Shown one piece after another: positions 1 to 9,553 of a DNA stretch of 64,000 nt. Each line of letters begins with the position of its first letter. The stretch's first letter is position 1. Below the pieces are notes generated by a model. The model did no database searches. It saw only the letters and a program-made list of their open reading frames with translations, and was not told where the DNA came from. A program made the translations under genes and the position numbers. Source of the stretch: an uncultured bacterium (GTDB taxonomy: Bacteria; Bacillota; Clostridia; Christensenellales; CAG-917); assembly GCA_949432885.1 (NCBI GenBank), contig CASQXY010000002.1:34252-98251 (forward strand). The letters are read 5' to 3'.

Positions 1-285
1 TTTGTCGGCAATGACAAGCTCGCCTACGCCGAGCGCGGGATTGAGAGCGCCCACAAATCCGAAATTTAGCATAATCTCCACGTCGAACAAATCCACAAGC
101 GTCTGCGCCGTGAGCGCGGCGTTTATCTCGCCTACGCCGCAGGTCGCAAGATATACGGTGTTTGCTCCGAGCTCTATTCTGCAAACGTGCGCTCCGTGAA
201 TCGCGCTCTCTTCCGCAACGTTGCCGAGTTTGCGATATATAGGCAGGGTTTCTTCCGCCATCGCAGTTACAATACCTATTCTCAT
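1..285 (-). CDS. mtnN: 5'-methylthioadenosine/S-adenosylhomocysteine nucleosidase, N-terminal part (3' end outside window)
   Basis: Reverse strand reads MRIGIVTAMAEETLPIYRKLGNVAEESAIHGAHVCRIELGANTVYLATCGVGEINAALTAQTLVDLFDVEIMLNFGFVGALNPALGVGELVIADK, typical of the family; runs off the window and is absent from the ORF track. Confidence 0.85.
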   Translation of the reverse strand, partial: MRIGIVTAMAEETLPIYRKLGNVAEESAIHGAHVCRIELGANTVYLATCGVGEINAALTAQTLVDLFDVEIMLNFGFVGALNPALGVGELVIADK

Positions 286-500
286 ACGCGCCTCCGCACA
301 TTCGATATATACCATAATACCACCCGCCGCCTCGCAATTCAATACGGCGGAACTCAAAACCGGAAAAATTAAAAAATCATAATGTGCTGCATGCATAAAG
401 TATTGTCCGTCCGAAAGTAAAATCGTCGCAAATACGCCGCAACGCAATATTATTTCCGCTCGCGGTTGATTTATGCTCGGGATAATGTTAAAATTCGCTT

Positions 501-1193
501 ATGGATGATTTGGAGTTTCTCATTTCCTGCGCCTCCGAGATAGGAGCGGATTTGGACGGCGATACCGCCGCCGCGCTTTTGGCGTACAGAGATTGCGTCC
601 TGTCGGCAAATGAAAAATTCAACCTTACGGCTATAAAGGATAATCGGGAATTTATCGTCAAGCACCTCGTCGACTCCCTCTTGGGCGCAAGCGAAATCCC
701 TTTCGGAGCGAGGCTTTGCGATATAGGCTCGGGCGCGGGTTTTCCTTGCGTGCCTATCGCCGCTCTGCGAAAGGATATAAATGCGGTCGCATTGGATTCT
801 ACTGCAAAAAAAATGAATTTCGTATCGCAAGCCGCAAAGAGCATAGGTCTTACAAACGTAACCGCGATTGCGGGAAGGGCTGAGGAACAGAAAACCCTTT
901 TCGCCTCATTCGACGCCGTGACGGCAAGGGCGGTTTCCTCTCTGCCTATACTTTTGGAGCTTGCAATACCTCTTCTTAAAGTAGGCGGTGTTTTTATCGC
1001 TTATAAAACGGACGGGGACGAGCTTGAAATTTCAAAACGCGCGCTTTTTGAACTCGGAGCCAAATGTACTAAAATAAAATCCGCTCAGCTGTACGGCGGA
1101 GATAGAAGAACCGTACTCGTTATAGAAAAGCTGAAAGCGACAAATTCCAAATACCCGAGGCTGTACGGCGCGATAAAGAAAAATCCTCTTTAA
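501..1193 (+). CDS. rsmG: 16S rRNA (guanine527-N7)-methyltransferase RsmG/GidB
   Basis: FNLTAI...HLVDSL...DIGSGAGFPCVPIA motifs; next to parAB as in many Firmicutes. Confidence 0.95.
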   Translation: MDDLEFLISCASEIGADLDGDTAAALLAYRDCVLSANEKFNLTAIKDNREFIVKHLVDSLLGASEIPFGARLCDIGSGAGFPCVPIAALRKDINAVALDSTAKKMNFVSQAAKSIGLTNVTAIAGRAEEQKTLFASFDAVTARAVSSLPILLELAIPLLKVGGVFIAYKTDGDELEISKRALFELGAKCTKIKSAQLYGGDRRTVLVIEKLKATNSKYPRLYGAIKKNPL

Positions 1194-1384
1194 TTTTATA
1201 CCGCTCAGAACAAATCCGCAAAGACAGGCTCGTCCGCACGTATGAGCGTAACAAATTTAAATTTTGCATCCGACGCCGGATATCGCGCGGCGGCTTTTTT
1301 ATTTTATGCTTCAATTATTTTATATTTATATAATTTTGCTACGCGTTCCTTGAAAAATCTACGGCGTTATGTTACACTCATTTT

Positions 1385-2152
1385 ATGGCTCGGATTATTT
1401 CTTTTTCAAATCAGAAGGGCGGAGTGGGCAAGACCACTTCCTGCGTAAACCTCGCCGCCGCGCTCGCTTTGCGCGGCAAGCGCGTATTGATTGTGGATTT
1501 CGACGCTCAGTGCAACGCTTCGAGCGCTCTCGGTGAATTCGATAAACAGCCCGAGCACTCGATTTACTCGGTGCTTTGCGACAATCTTGCGGCAAACGAG
1601 GCTATACGCCGTTCGGATATAGAGAATTTGGATTTTATTCCGTCTTCGTGCGACCTCGCGGGAGCGGAACTCGAACTGTCTCAAATCGTCATCGGCAGAG
1701 AAAGAGTATTGCAGGACAAGCTGTCGGAAATCGATGAAAAATACGACTATATCTTTGTCGACTGTCCTCCCTCTCTCGGGCTGCTCACCGTCAACGCGCT
1801 TACAGCTTCAAACGGGGTTATCGTGCCTATTCAGAGCGAGTTTTATGCTCTCGAAGGTCTAAGTCAGATGATGAATACGATAAAACTCGTCAAAAAGTTT
1901 TTGAATAAGGATTTGGAAGTCATCGGCGTTGTGCTTACAATGTTCGACGGCAGGTCAAAGCTCGCAAAAGGCGTTCTGGACGAAATACTCAAAGTTTTCG
2001 GCGACAGAGTTTACGACGTAAAAATTCCGCGAAATATCCGTCTTGCCGAAGCTCCCAGCTACGGGAAGCCCGTGGCGCTGTATGATAAAAAATGCGCCGG
2101 TGCCGTCGCATACGACGCACTTGCGGAAGAATTCCTTTCAAAAGAACAATGA
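1385..2152 (+). CDS. parA: ParA/Soj chromosome-partitioning ATPase
   Basis: MARIISFSNQKGGVGKTTSCVNLAAALA deviant Walker A; VDCPPSLGLLTVNAL. Confidence 0.97.
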   Translation: MARIISFSNQKGGVGKTTSCVNLAAALALRGKRVLIVDFDAQCNASSALGEFDKQPEHSIYSVLCDNLAANEAIRRSDIENLDFIPSSCDLAGAELELSQIVIGRERVLQDKLSEIDEKYDYIFVDCPPSLGLLTVNALTASNGVIVPIQSEFYALEGLSQMMNTIKLVKKFLNKDLEVIGVVLTMFDGRSKLAKGVLDEILKVFGDRVYDVKIPRNIRLAEAPSYGKPVALYDKKCAGAVAYDALAEEFLSKEQ

Positions 2153-2160
2153 GGTGAATT

Positions 2161-3099
2161 ATGGCAAATGTGAAAGGCGGTCTCGGTCAAAGAGGCATGA
2201 ACGCATTGTTCAGAGACAACGTTGAAAACGTCAAGGTCGACGTTCCGTCCGATTTCCCCACGCAGGAAATCGACATTTCTCTTATCGATCGCAACCCAGG
2301 TCAGGCAAGAAAATCCTTCGATGAAGAGAGCCTACAGTCTATGGCGAGTTCAATCGCCATGTACGGCGTTCTTCAACCTATACTGCTTGTCAAGAGCGAG
2401 GGCGGAAGATATATGATTATCGCGGGCGAACGCCGTTTCAGAGCCAGCCTCAAAGCAGGTCTGAAATCCATTCCCGCAATCGTAAAAAACCTTTCTCAGC
2501 AGGAAATTCAGGAAATTTCGCTTATAGAAAATCTTCACCGTGAAAACCTCAACGCGATAGAAGCCGCCGAGGGTATTCGCGAGCTTATGGAAAACCACGG
2601 TCTCACGCAGGAAGAGGTCGCAGTGCGCATAGGCAAATCGCGTCCTTACGTGACGAATACTCTGAGACTTTTGCAACTGCCCGAAGAAGTCATGGATATG
2701 GTTAAATCAGGCAAACTTTCGCCGGGTCACGCGCGCACTATTCTGCCCGTCGACAACAAGGAAAAACTTATTGAGTTTGCAAAGCTCTCTTGCGAGGAAG
2801 GCATTTCCGTGCGCGATATGGAGAGGATAGTGCAAAACTATCTCAACGCTCCGAAGTCCAACGTCGCCGCGCAAAAACGCAAAAAGGAAGCTCTTCCCCT
2901 CGAATTCAAAGCGTTTGTCAACGATATGAAAAGACTCTTTTCCACCAAAGTTATTCTCAAACGCAACGGGGATAAGGGCAGGATTATAATCGACTACTTC
3001 AACAACGACGACCTCGAACGCATACATGCCATAATGCACCTTTTGCAAATTCAAGCGAGCAATTCGTCTTCCTTCAACGATAAGGATACCCGTGACTGA
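2161..3099 (+). CDS. parB: ParB/Spo0J family partition protein
   Basis: NPGQARKSFDEESLQSMASSI, AGERRFRA, QEISLIENLHRENLNAIEAAEG; 8 nt after parA. Confidence 0.97.
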   Translation: MANVKGGLGQRGMNALFRDNVENVKVDVPSDFPTQEIDISLIDRNPGQARKSFDEESLQSMASSIAMYGVLQPILLVKSEGGRYMIIAGERRFRASLKAGLKSIPAIVKNLSQQEIQEISLIENLHRENLNAIEAAEGIRELMENHGLTQEEVAVRIGKSRPYVTNTLRLLQLPEEVMDMVKSGKLSPGHARTILPVDNKEKLIEFAKLSCEEGISVRDMERIVQNYLNAPKSNVAAQKRKKEALPLEFKAFVNDMKRLFSTKVILKRNGDKGRIIIDYFNNDDLERIHAIMHLLQIQASNSSSFNDKDTRD

Positions 3100-3151
3100 T
3101 ATTAGTCGAAAAAACTTGTAATAAATATTACATAAAAATAATTATAAATTA

Positions 3152-3180
3152 CAAAACGCTCGGTTTATACGAGCGTTTTG
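3152..3180. terminator. bidirectional intrinsic terminator between convergent parB and recF
   Basis: CAAAACGCTCG-gtttata-CGAGCGTTTTG, perfect 11-bp stem. Confidence 0.8.
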
Positions 3181-3255
3181 ATTATATAAAGCGTATATTT
3201 TGAAAAAAACAGCATTGATTATGACTCTGATTCAAATAGAAATTACTGTCATAAA

Positions 3256-4377
3256 TTATTGCTCGGCTTCTACATTCTGCGCCGTTCCGTCTTTTACGAA
3301 AATCCCGTTATATCCGCAATCGATATTAAATTCCGTACACGTAATGACCGTCTGAAAGCCTTTTGTCATGTCAAGCAAAAGTTTCTGCCTGTCCATATCC
3401 AGTTCACTCAGAACGTCGTCCAAAAGCAGAATCGGCGCCTCGCCTATTTCATTTTTATATATAACAACCTCGCCGAGTTTGAGCGCGAGCGCAACAGTGC
3501 GCTGTTGTCCCTGAGAGGCGTATTTTCTGCTGTCTTTGCCGTTTATCTCGATTTTTATGTCGTCGCGGTGCGGACCTGCCGTGGAATATCCCAGCTCCTT
3601 ATCCTTAGCGCGCGCAGAAATTAAACTGTCATAAAGTTTTTTTTCTATATCCTGCGTCTTTATATTTCCGTTATCTTCACCGTCGAAGTAAATCGAGCTT
3701 TCGTATGAAAGTTTAAGGTTTTCCTTCTCACTGCTTATGGCGGTGTGAAACCTGCTTGCCGCATCGTTGAGCGTGCGGATATATTCTATACGCTTGGTTA
3801 TGATGACGGCGCCTTCCTTTGCGAGACAGGCATCCCAGACGTCAAGCATGTCGTCTATATTGCGGCTTTGCCTCCATTCTTTGAGAAGATTGTTCTTTTG
3901 CTTCAAAGTTTTGTTGTAGCGTTGAAGAGAGTAAAAATATCCGCGCTGCTGCTGACTGAGTCCAACGTCCATAAACCTGCGCCTTTCCTGCGGAGATTCC
4001 TTGACAAGCTTCATTTCGTCAGGAGAAAAAAATACCACTCCGAGCACGCCGAAAAGCTCTCCCGCGCGATTGAGCGGAACGTTGTCCACAAGTACTTTTT
4101 TCTTTCCTTTGTCATCTATTTGCAGATTTATCGAGCGCTTTTTATACTTGGTTTTGAGTGTAAGAGATACTGTCGCTTTACTCTCGCCTATAAGCACCAT
4201 TTCCTTATCTTTTACCGTGCGCGGACTGTGAAAAATAGAGCAGAGGTATATGCTTTCCAGCATGTTTGTTTTGCCGCTCGCATTTTTGCCGAACAGCACG
4301 TTGAGCCCGTCGCCGAAATCAACTTTTACGTGCTTGTAATTTCTGAAATTATTCAGCTCTAAAGCGAGAATTTTCAT
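3256..4377 (-). CDS. recF: DNA replication and repair protein RecF
   Basis: MKILALELNNFRNYKHVKVDFGDGLNVLFGKNASGKTNMLESIYLCS; ASQGQQRTVALALKLGE; LLLDDVLSELD. Confidence 0.96.
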   Translation of the reverse strand: MKILALELNNFRNYKHVKVDFGDGLNVLFGKNASGKTNMLESIYLCSIFHSPRTVKDKEMVLIGESKATVSLTLKTKYKKRSINLQIDDKGKKKVLVDNVPLNRAGELFGVLGVVFFSPDEMKLVKESPQERRRFMDVGLSQQQRGYFYSLQRYNKTLKQKNNLLKEWRQSRNIDDMLDVWDACLAKEGAVIITKRIEYIRTLNDAASRFHTAISSEKENLKLSYESSIYFDGEDNGNIKTQDIEKKLYDSLISARAKDKELGYSTAGPHRDDIKIEINGKDSRKYASQGQQRTVALALKLGEVVIYKNEIGEAPILLLDDVLSELDMDRQKLLLDMTKGFQTVITCTEFNIDCGYNGIFVKDGTAQNVEAEQ

Positions 4378-4483
4378 ACTGCCATTATATCCCGAACCAC
4401 CTCTTTTTTCAACTCACTTTATTTGTTTTTTCTTTTTTTGCAATTCGCTTGAATTATTCGGGCATTTTGATATAATTCTTTAT

Positions 4484-5854
4484 ATGGTAGATATAGAAAA
4501 TTTTTGGGCTGAATGCAAAGAAGAACTTTCCACTTCTTTTCAGACAATAGTGTACGAAGTATGGATAGAAAAACTCAAACCCGTTTGTTTTGTGGATAAC
4601 AAGCTGGTTTTGTCTACCATTGCTCAGCAAGCGAAGCGCACCGTCGAAAGTAAATATCTTGACAGGATAAAAAACGTTGCGGTAAGCAAAAATCCATCCG
4701 TGTCCGACGTTATTATAATTTTGGAATCGCAGGCGGCGGAGTTTATGGAAAAGCAAAATGATTTTTCCGAAAACAACAACTCGCCTTCTAAAACGGACAA
4801 GTCTCAGCGTACGGTAAAAAAATGTCCTTTCCTTGAAAAATATACTTTCGACGCTTTTGTAGAAGGAAAATCCAACGCGTACGCGTTAGCCGCATGTAAA
4901 ACCGTGTCTGAAAACCCCGGAACAAAATATAATCCTCTTTTTATATACTCGGGCGTAGGGCTTGGAAAAACTCACCTTCTGCACGCCATCGGAAACCTTA
5001 TTTACAAGCAGTCTCCCAAAAGCAACGTTCTGTATGTGAGCGCCGAAACGCTTGTAACAGAGCTTATTTCCGTGATACGCAGCAAATCCCCAGAAGACAA
5101 CACCCATTTCAGAGAAAAATACCGCTCCTGCGATATTCTGATGATAGACGATATCCAGTTCCTTATCGGAAAGGACGCAACGCAGGAGGCGTTTTTCCAC
5201 ATATTCAACGACCTTTATCATGAAAACAAGCAAATCATTCTCACGTCAGACAGGTCACCGAAAGACCTGACCACTTTGGAAGACAGACTGCGTACGCGTT
5301 TCAGTTGGGGTCTGACAGTGGATATACAAGCGCCCGATATGGAAACAAGAGTGGCTATTCTCAAAAATAAAGCCGCGCAGTCAAGATTTTCTCTTTCGGA
5401 CGAGGTGGCGGAATTTATAGCGGAAAATTCCACCTCAAATATAAGAGAAATGGAAGGCTTGCTCAATAAAATAATATTTTTCAGCTCGCTTTCAAACAAC
5501 ACGATAACAACCCGCTCTCTTGCAGAAGAGGCTTTGAGTGATTTTATTGAGGATAAAAAGGATTCAATAGACACAAGCGATATTGTCGGCGCTGTCTGTA
5601 AATATTACAAGATATCTACGGAAGACCTCTTTTCAAAAAAGAAAACAAAGAACCTCGTCGAGCCGAGAATGGTCGCAATTTATCTTATCACAGAGCTTCT
5701 CCCGACGCCGCTCGTGCAGATAGGGGAGATATTCGGCGGAAGAGACCATACGACGATTATACACGCAAGAGATAAAATTACAGACGAAATCAAAGTGAAT
5801 CCCAGAATACGTATAACGGTTGCGGATATAAAAAATATGCTGCTTAACAGATAA
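4484..5854 (+). CDS. dnaA: chromosomal replication initiator protein DnaA
   Basis: NPLFIYSGVGLGKTHLLHAIGN Walker A, DILMIDDIQFL, C-terminal GRDHTTIIHARDKI. Confidence 0.98.
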   Translation: MVDIENFWAECKEELSTSFQTIVYEVWIEKLKPVCFVDNKLVLSTIAQQAKRTVESKYLDRIKNVAVSKNPSVSDVIIILESQAAEFMEKQNDFSENNNSPSKTDKSQRTVKKCPFLEKYTFDAFVEGKSNAYALAACKTVSENPGTKYNPLFIYSGVGLGKTHLLHAIGNLIYKQSPKSNVLYVSAETLVTELISVIRSKSPEDNTHFREKYRSCDILMIDDIQFLIGKDATQEAFFHIFNDLYHENKQIILTSDRSPKDLTTLEDRLRTRFSWGLTVDIQAPDMETRVAILKNKAAQSRFSLSDEVAEFIAENSTSNIREMEGLLNKIIFFSSLSNNTITTRSLAEEALSDFIEDKKDSIDTSDIVGAVCKYYKISTEDLFSKKKTKNLVEPRMVAIYLITELLPTPLVQIGEIFGGRDHTTIIHARDKITDEIKVNPRIRITVADIKNMLLNR

Positions 5855-5944
5855 TAAAGTTTGTGAGTCCTTATTTGTTTAATATAAAAATTTGATTAAT
5901 ACAAATAACTCTATAAAAAAACGATTCCTCTGTTTTGAGGACTT

Positions 5945-5976
5945 AAAAAAATCCGTCTCAAAGACGGATTTTTTTT
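5945..5976. terminator. intrinsic terminator between convergent dnaA and dnaN
   Basis: AAAAAATCCGTCtcaaaGACGGATTTTTTTT. Confidence 0.8.
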
Positions 5977-5988
5977 AACCTACAACTA

Positions 5989-7089
5989 TTAGCCTATAAC
6001 CCTGAGCGGAAGTATAAGATATTTCCATTTTCCGCTTTCTCCCTCTATAACAGCGGGGGAAGTAGATGTGTTGAAATTAAATGTTATAAACGGCTCGTCT
6101 ATAACTTTCAGACAGTCAATAAGATATTTGGGATTAAATCCTATCGTCAAATCCTTTCCGTTGAGACCGATAACAACCTTTTCGTTTATCTCGCCGTCCT
6201 CGCTCTTTGCATTGAGCATAATCGCGTTTTCTTTAATTTCTATCTTTACGTTTGAATTTTTGCCGACGCGGTTGATAAGAGATACGCGCTCAACGGCGTT
6301 TTCAAACATTTTTTTATCGATTGTAGCGACTGTCCCGAAATTTGGAGGAATGATTTTCTCGTAATTGAGAAATTCCTCGCCGATAAGCCTTGTCACAATC
6401 TTCGTGTGGAACAAATCCACCATTACATAGTTCTTCTCTACGTACACAGTGACGGTTTCCTCTCCGTCGTCGATAAGACGGCTGAGCTCCGTTATACTCT
6501 TTGTTGGGATGATGATTTTGTTCATCACTCCGTCATTTTTGACGGGTGCGTTGGCTATTGCAAGCCTGTATCCGTCAGAAGCGACGGCTTCCACCATATC
6601 TCCCTTTACGTTCAGACAAACGCCGCGAAGATTGGGACGTCCCTCGTCGGAAGCCACGTCAAACAATACCTTGCCTATAATCTCTTTGAAATCCTTTTTG
6701 AGAACGATAATGGAATTTTCCGTATTTACCTCGTTGAAAACAGGATATTCGTCCGCGCTCATGCAATTTATCTGCAACTCGCTGTCAAGATATCTTATAA
6801 CCAGTTTCGTAGTTACGGTTCCGTCGAGCTCTATCTGTTCCTCTTCTATTTTTTTCGCATAATCCGTAAAAAGCTTACCGGGGACAACAGTTTCGCCCTC
6901 AATAAGCACCTGTGCGTTTATTTTTTTCTCTATTGCAAGCTCCAAATCCGTTGCGAAAATAGTGAGCGTATCACCCACTGCCGTAAGCTTGATTCCGTCA
7001 AGAATAGGATTGTTTCTTTTTACGGGAAGAGCTTTTACAACCTTTGAGAGAGCGTCGCTGAGCTCATTTCCCTGACACAAAACTTTCAT
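5989..7089 (-). CDS. dnaN: DNA polymerase III beta sliding clamp
   Basis: MKVLCQGNELSDALSKVVKALPVKRNNPILDGIKLTA... DnaN architecture; likely start is the internal Met at 7089 rather than the ORF-track start 7158. Confidence 0.95.
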   Translation of the reverse strand: MKVLCQGNELSDALSKVVKALPVKRNNPILDGIKLTAVGDTLTIFATDLELAIEKKINAQVLIEGETVVPGKLFTDYAKKIEEEQIELDGTVTTKLVIRYLDSELQINCMSADEYPVFNEVNTENSIIVLKKDFKEIIGKVLFDVASDEGRPNLRGVCLNVKGDMVEAVASDGYRLAIANAPVKNDGVMNKIIIPTKSITELSRLIDDGEETVTVYVEKNYVMVDLFHTKIVTRLIGEEFLNYEKIIPPNFGTVATIDKKMFENAVERVSLINRVGKNSNVKIEIKENAIMLNAKSEDGEINEKVVIGLNGKDLTIGFNPKYLIDCLKVIDEPFITFNFNTSTSPAVIEGESGKWKYLILPLRVIG

Positions 7090-7243
7090 ACGTTTCACCT
7101 GATTGTTTATTATATTTTTATTTTTAATAATGATAACATATATAAGCTCTGTTGACAAGTGGAAAAATATCGTTAAGACACAACGTTTAGTTGTTTTATA
7201 CTATCAAAAATCGCAATATTTTGTAAATAGAACATGTGATTTA

Positions 7244-7252
7244 TGTGGATAA
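7244..7252 (-). promoter_or_regulatory. perfect DnaA box (TTATCCACA on minus strand) in the AT-rich dnaN upstream region
   Basis: TGTGGATAA in the 214-bp intergenic region 7090-7303. Confidence 0.6.
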
Positions 7253-7303
7253 TTTTCAAAAATATTCAACATTTGCTAAACATTCGGATTAAGTTGTCAA
7301 CAT

Positions 7304-8335
7304 TCATATCGGAAGAGCGCCGAAAGAAAAAACAAGAGAGAATATATATGAGGTAAAAACGCTTATAAAAAACATCGCAGATAGTATCAATAGACTGCGT
7401 CCGATATGTTTTGAGTCTTTAAAAAGGAGCATAAATCCAAGTCCAGCGTTCATACAAAGTCCGCCGAGAGCGGCGCCGAAGCCAAGACCTCCCATAATAT
7501 AAAGCTCGCTGATAACTATCGAAGAGACGCAGTTTGGAACCGCGCCTATAATAACCGAAAATAGTGGCGCTATATACTTGTTTGAGGATAGAAATAAGAT
7601 GATTTTATCTTCTCCTACGTAAAAAAGAATAATGCCGAAAACGATGTTGACGATAAGCACGTAAATAAATATTTCAAGAGAGTGGAGCATGGGTTTGAGC
7701 AAAAACCTTTCTATTTTTTTTTGTTTATTCGCTCTTTTGTCAGTTTTTTTGCGATAGTCGCAAAGAATACCCGCGCCGTTTTCATTTTTATCGAGGTTAT
7801 GTTTGTGATTTTCACATTCGGAATCCAAGCATTCCTCGCAGGCGCAGGTTTGTTTGAGTTCTTCAGAGCCGATAAGCTCCGCGCTGTCGCAATGCATAAG
7901 ACGGATACGATATTCGTCATTGCAATGTTCTATATGATGGCGTACGGCGCGGCGGTTTTTTACGCAAATAAAATCGATTAGATAGCCGAAAATCAATCCA
8001 ATAACAAATTTGAGTCCGAGAATAGGCAATATATGCAACGCTTTTTCCGGATAGCTGAGAAATATAGGAAGAGCCTCGTCTGAGGTGGCAAGAAATACGC
8101 CAATCAAGGTTCCCACAGTTATGTGACGTTTCTTGTACAAATCAGTTGCGACCACGGAAAATCCGCATTGCGGCAAAAGAGAAATACTCACTCCGATAAG
8201 CGGCGCGAGCTTTCCGCAGAGTCTGATTTTATCGGATAAAAATGGCTCTATTGCGGCGATTATATAAGTGAAAACCGCAACGACCGCCAAAATTTTCAGA
8301 CTGTCTAAAAATGCGTCGAGTATGACTTCTGCCAT
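7304..8335 (-). CDS. putative heavy-metal/manganese exporter, ArsP_2-like polytopic membrane protein
   Basis: Multi-TM protein with LAPLIGVSISLLPQCGFSVVATDLYKKRHITVGTLIGVFLATSDEALPIFL and a second half containing GAVPNCVSSIVISELYIMGGLGFGAALGGLCMNAGLGFMLLFK. Confidence 0.75.
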   Translation of the reverse strand: MAEVILDAFLDSLKILAVVAVFTYIIAAIEPFLSDKIRLCGKLAPLIGVSISLLPQCGFSVVATDLYKKRHITVGTLIGVFLATSDEALPIFLSYPEKALHILPILGLKFVIGLIFGYLIDFICVKNRRAVRHHIEHCNDEYRIRLMHCDSAELIGSEELKQTCACEECLDSECENHKHNLDKNENGAGILCDYRKKTDKRANKQKKIERFLLKPMLHSLEIFIYVLIVNIVFGIILFYVGEDKIILFLSSNKYIAPLFSVIIGAVPNCVSSIVISELYIMGGLGFGAALGGLCMNAGLGFMLLFKDSKHIGRSLLILSAMFFISVFTSYIFSLVFSFGALPI

Positions 8336-8471
8336 AAACGCATTATAGCACCGAAAGAAAACATATAAAAGCGATATGAATGTTTTTACAATATTTATAA
8401 AAAATTTATAAATAAAAAAACAAGTAAACTATTCTATTATACAAATATTAAGTTTGCTTAGAAAAGATTGA

Positions 8472-8615
8472 AATAACATACACACGAAGTGTGCGAAGCG
8501 TCCACTTCGGAAGAAGTGTCGAAGCGCAAAACGCGCGGCAAAAATTGCCGCAGGGGGTTCGAGAATATATAAAGAAAAGCACGACAGATGTCGTGCTTGC
8601 TTGGCGCCTGTTGAG
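8472..8615. repeat. copy 1 of tRNA-Asn-tail direct repeat
   Basis: ACACGAAGTGTGCGAAGCGTCCACTTCGGAAGAAGTGTCGAAGCGCAAA...AAAGCACGACAGATGTCGTGCTTGCTTGGCGCCTGTTGAG, near-identical to 8658-8840. Confidence 0.9.
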
Positions 8616-8657
8616 AAAGTTGAGAAATTGGCTTTATAGAAATTAAAAAAAAGCAAA

Positions 8658-8840
8658 CACACGAAGTGTGGGACCCCCGTGAAGTAGCGAAGCAGGCGGA
8701 TTTATCCGCAAAAAACTGCGAAGCGTCCACTTCGGAAGAAGTGTCGAAGCGCAAAGCGCGCGGCAAAAATTGCCGCAGGGGGTCCGAGAATATATAAAGA
8801 AAAGCACGACAGTTGTCGTGCTTGCTTGGCGCCTGTTGAG
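8658..8840. repeat. copy 2 of the same repeat, running into the tRNA-Asn 3' end, with ~46 nt extra internally
   Basis: Same sequence with ggacccccgtgaagtagcgaagcaggcggatttatccgcaaaaaact inserted; homology ends at GCGCCTGTTGAG. Confidence 0.9.
8796..8823 (-). terminator. intrinsic terminator of tRNA-Asn
   Basis: Minus strand AAGCACGACaactGTCGTGCTTTTCTTTATAT. Confidence 0.75.
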
Positions 8841-8902
8841 GGACTCGGACCCCCGACACTTCGGTTAACAGCCGAATGCTCTACCGACTGAGCTAAACAG
8901 GC
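8827..8902 (-). tRNA. tRNA-Asn (anticodon GUU), CCA encoded
   Basis: Minus strand GCCTGTTTAGCTCAGTCGGTAGAGCATTCGGCTGTTAACCGAAGTGTCGGGGGTCCGAGTCCCTCAACAGGCGCCA; 7-bp acceptor stem, TTCGGCTGTTAACCGAA anticodon arm. Confidence 0.96.
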
Positions 8903-8921
8903 ATTTTATTGATGCTTGATT

Positions 8922-8950
8922 ATAATAATATTATATGACGCTTTTGTCAA
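8922..8950 (-). promoter_or_regulatory. probable sigma-A promoter of tRNA-Asn
   Basis: Minus strand TTGACA-N17-TATTAT just upstream of the tRNA. Confidence 0.6.
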
Positions 8951-8971
8951 GAAAATTTTCAAAATTGAGAG

Positions 8972-9553
8972 TCAAGAATTAAAATTTGAAGGAAGTTTTG
9001 AAAATGACAAGCCGTATACGATAAATTTTTTGTTTATTCGCAGGAGCTTATCAAATCCCAGACGTTCATAAAAAGCTGCAAGAGATGGGGAATCGGCAAC
9101 GGCGTGCATGCCGTCTACGCCCATTCCTTTCAGATGTTCGACAAGACGCTGTACGAGCGCTTTACCTCTGCCCTTGCCCTGAAAGGAGGGCAGAACGTTT
9201 ATTACAAATCGTGCGGAATAGCCCTGCGGCAAATCGGACAACTGCTTGTAAGTTTGATTTTGTTCGGAATACATTTTTCTGTTAGAGCGTTTGAGCTGAG
9301 AGATATATTCGGGAAACAAATGCGAAAAACGGTCTCTGTTGACGGAGCAGAGAATATATCCGACGGGCTTATCGAATTCATCGAAGGCGACAAAGCAGTG
9401 TTCGGGCTCGAAGTCAATAAAATAATCGCACCGAACGGCGCAGACGGCGCTCATGGCATCGTCCTTGAAGTCGGAATGCGCTATATAACGCACCGTTTTG
9501 GCATCCGCAGTGCGATAAGGGCGGATAAAGTTGAGTTTGTCAGTTTGATTCAT
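8972..9553 (-). CDS. GNAT-family N-acetyltransferase
   Basis: INVLPSFQGKGRGKALVQRLVEHLKGMGVDGMHAVADSPSLAAFYERLGF acetyl-CoA motif A/B. Confidence 0.9.
   Translation of the reverse strand: MNQTDKLNFIRPYRTADAKTVRYIAHSDFKDDAMSAVCAVRCDYFIDFEPEHCFVAFDEFDKPVGYILCSVNRDRFSHLFPEYISQLKRSNRKMYSEQNQTYKQLSDLPQGYSARFVINVLPSFQGKGRGKALVQRLVEHLKGMGVDGMHAVADSPSLAAFYERLGFDKLLRINKKFIVYGLSFSKLPSNFNS

Noticed and set aside
8458-8859. ORFs of 133 and 77 aa across the tRNA-tail repeats (MSGVRVPQQAPSKHD...)
   Set aside because: Translation of the tRNA-Asn 3' end and its repeats; 'GVRVPQQAP' is a typical antisense/sense tRNA artefact.
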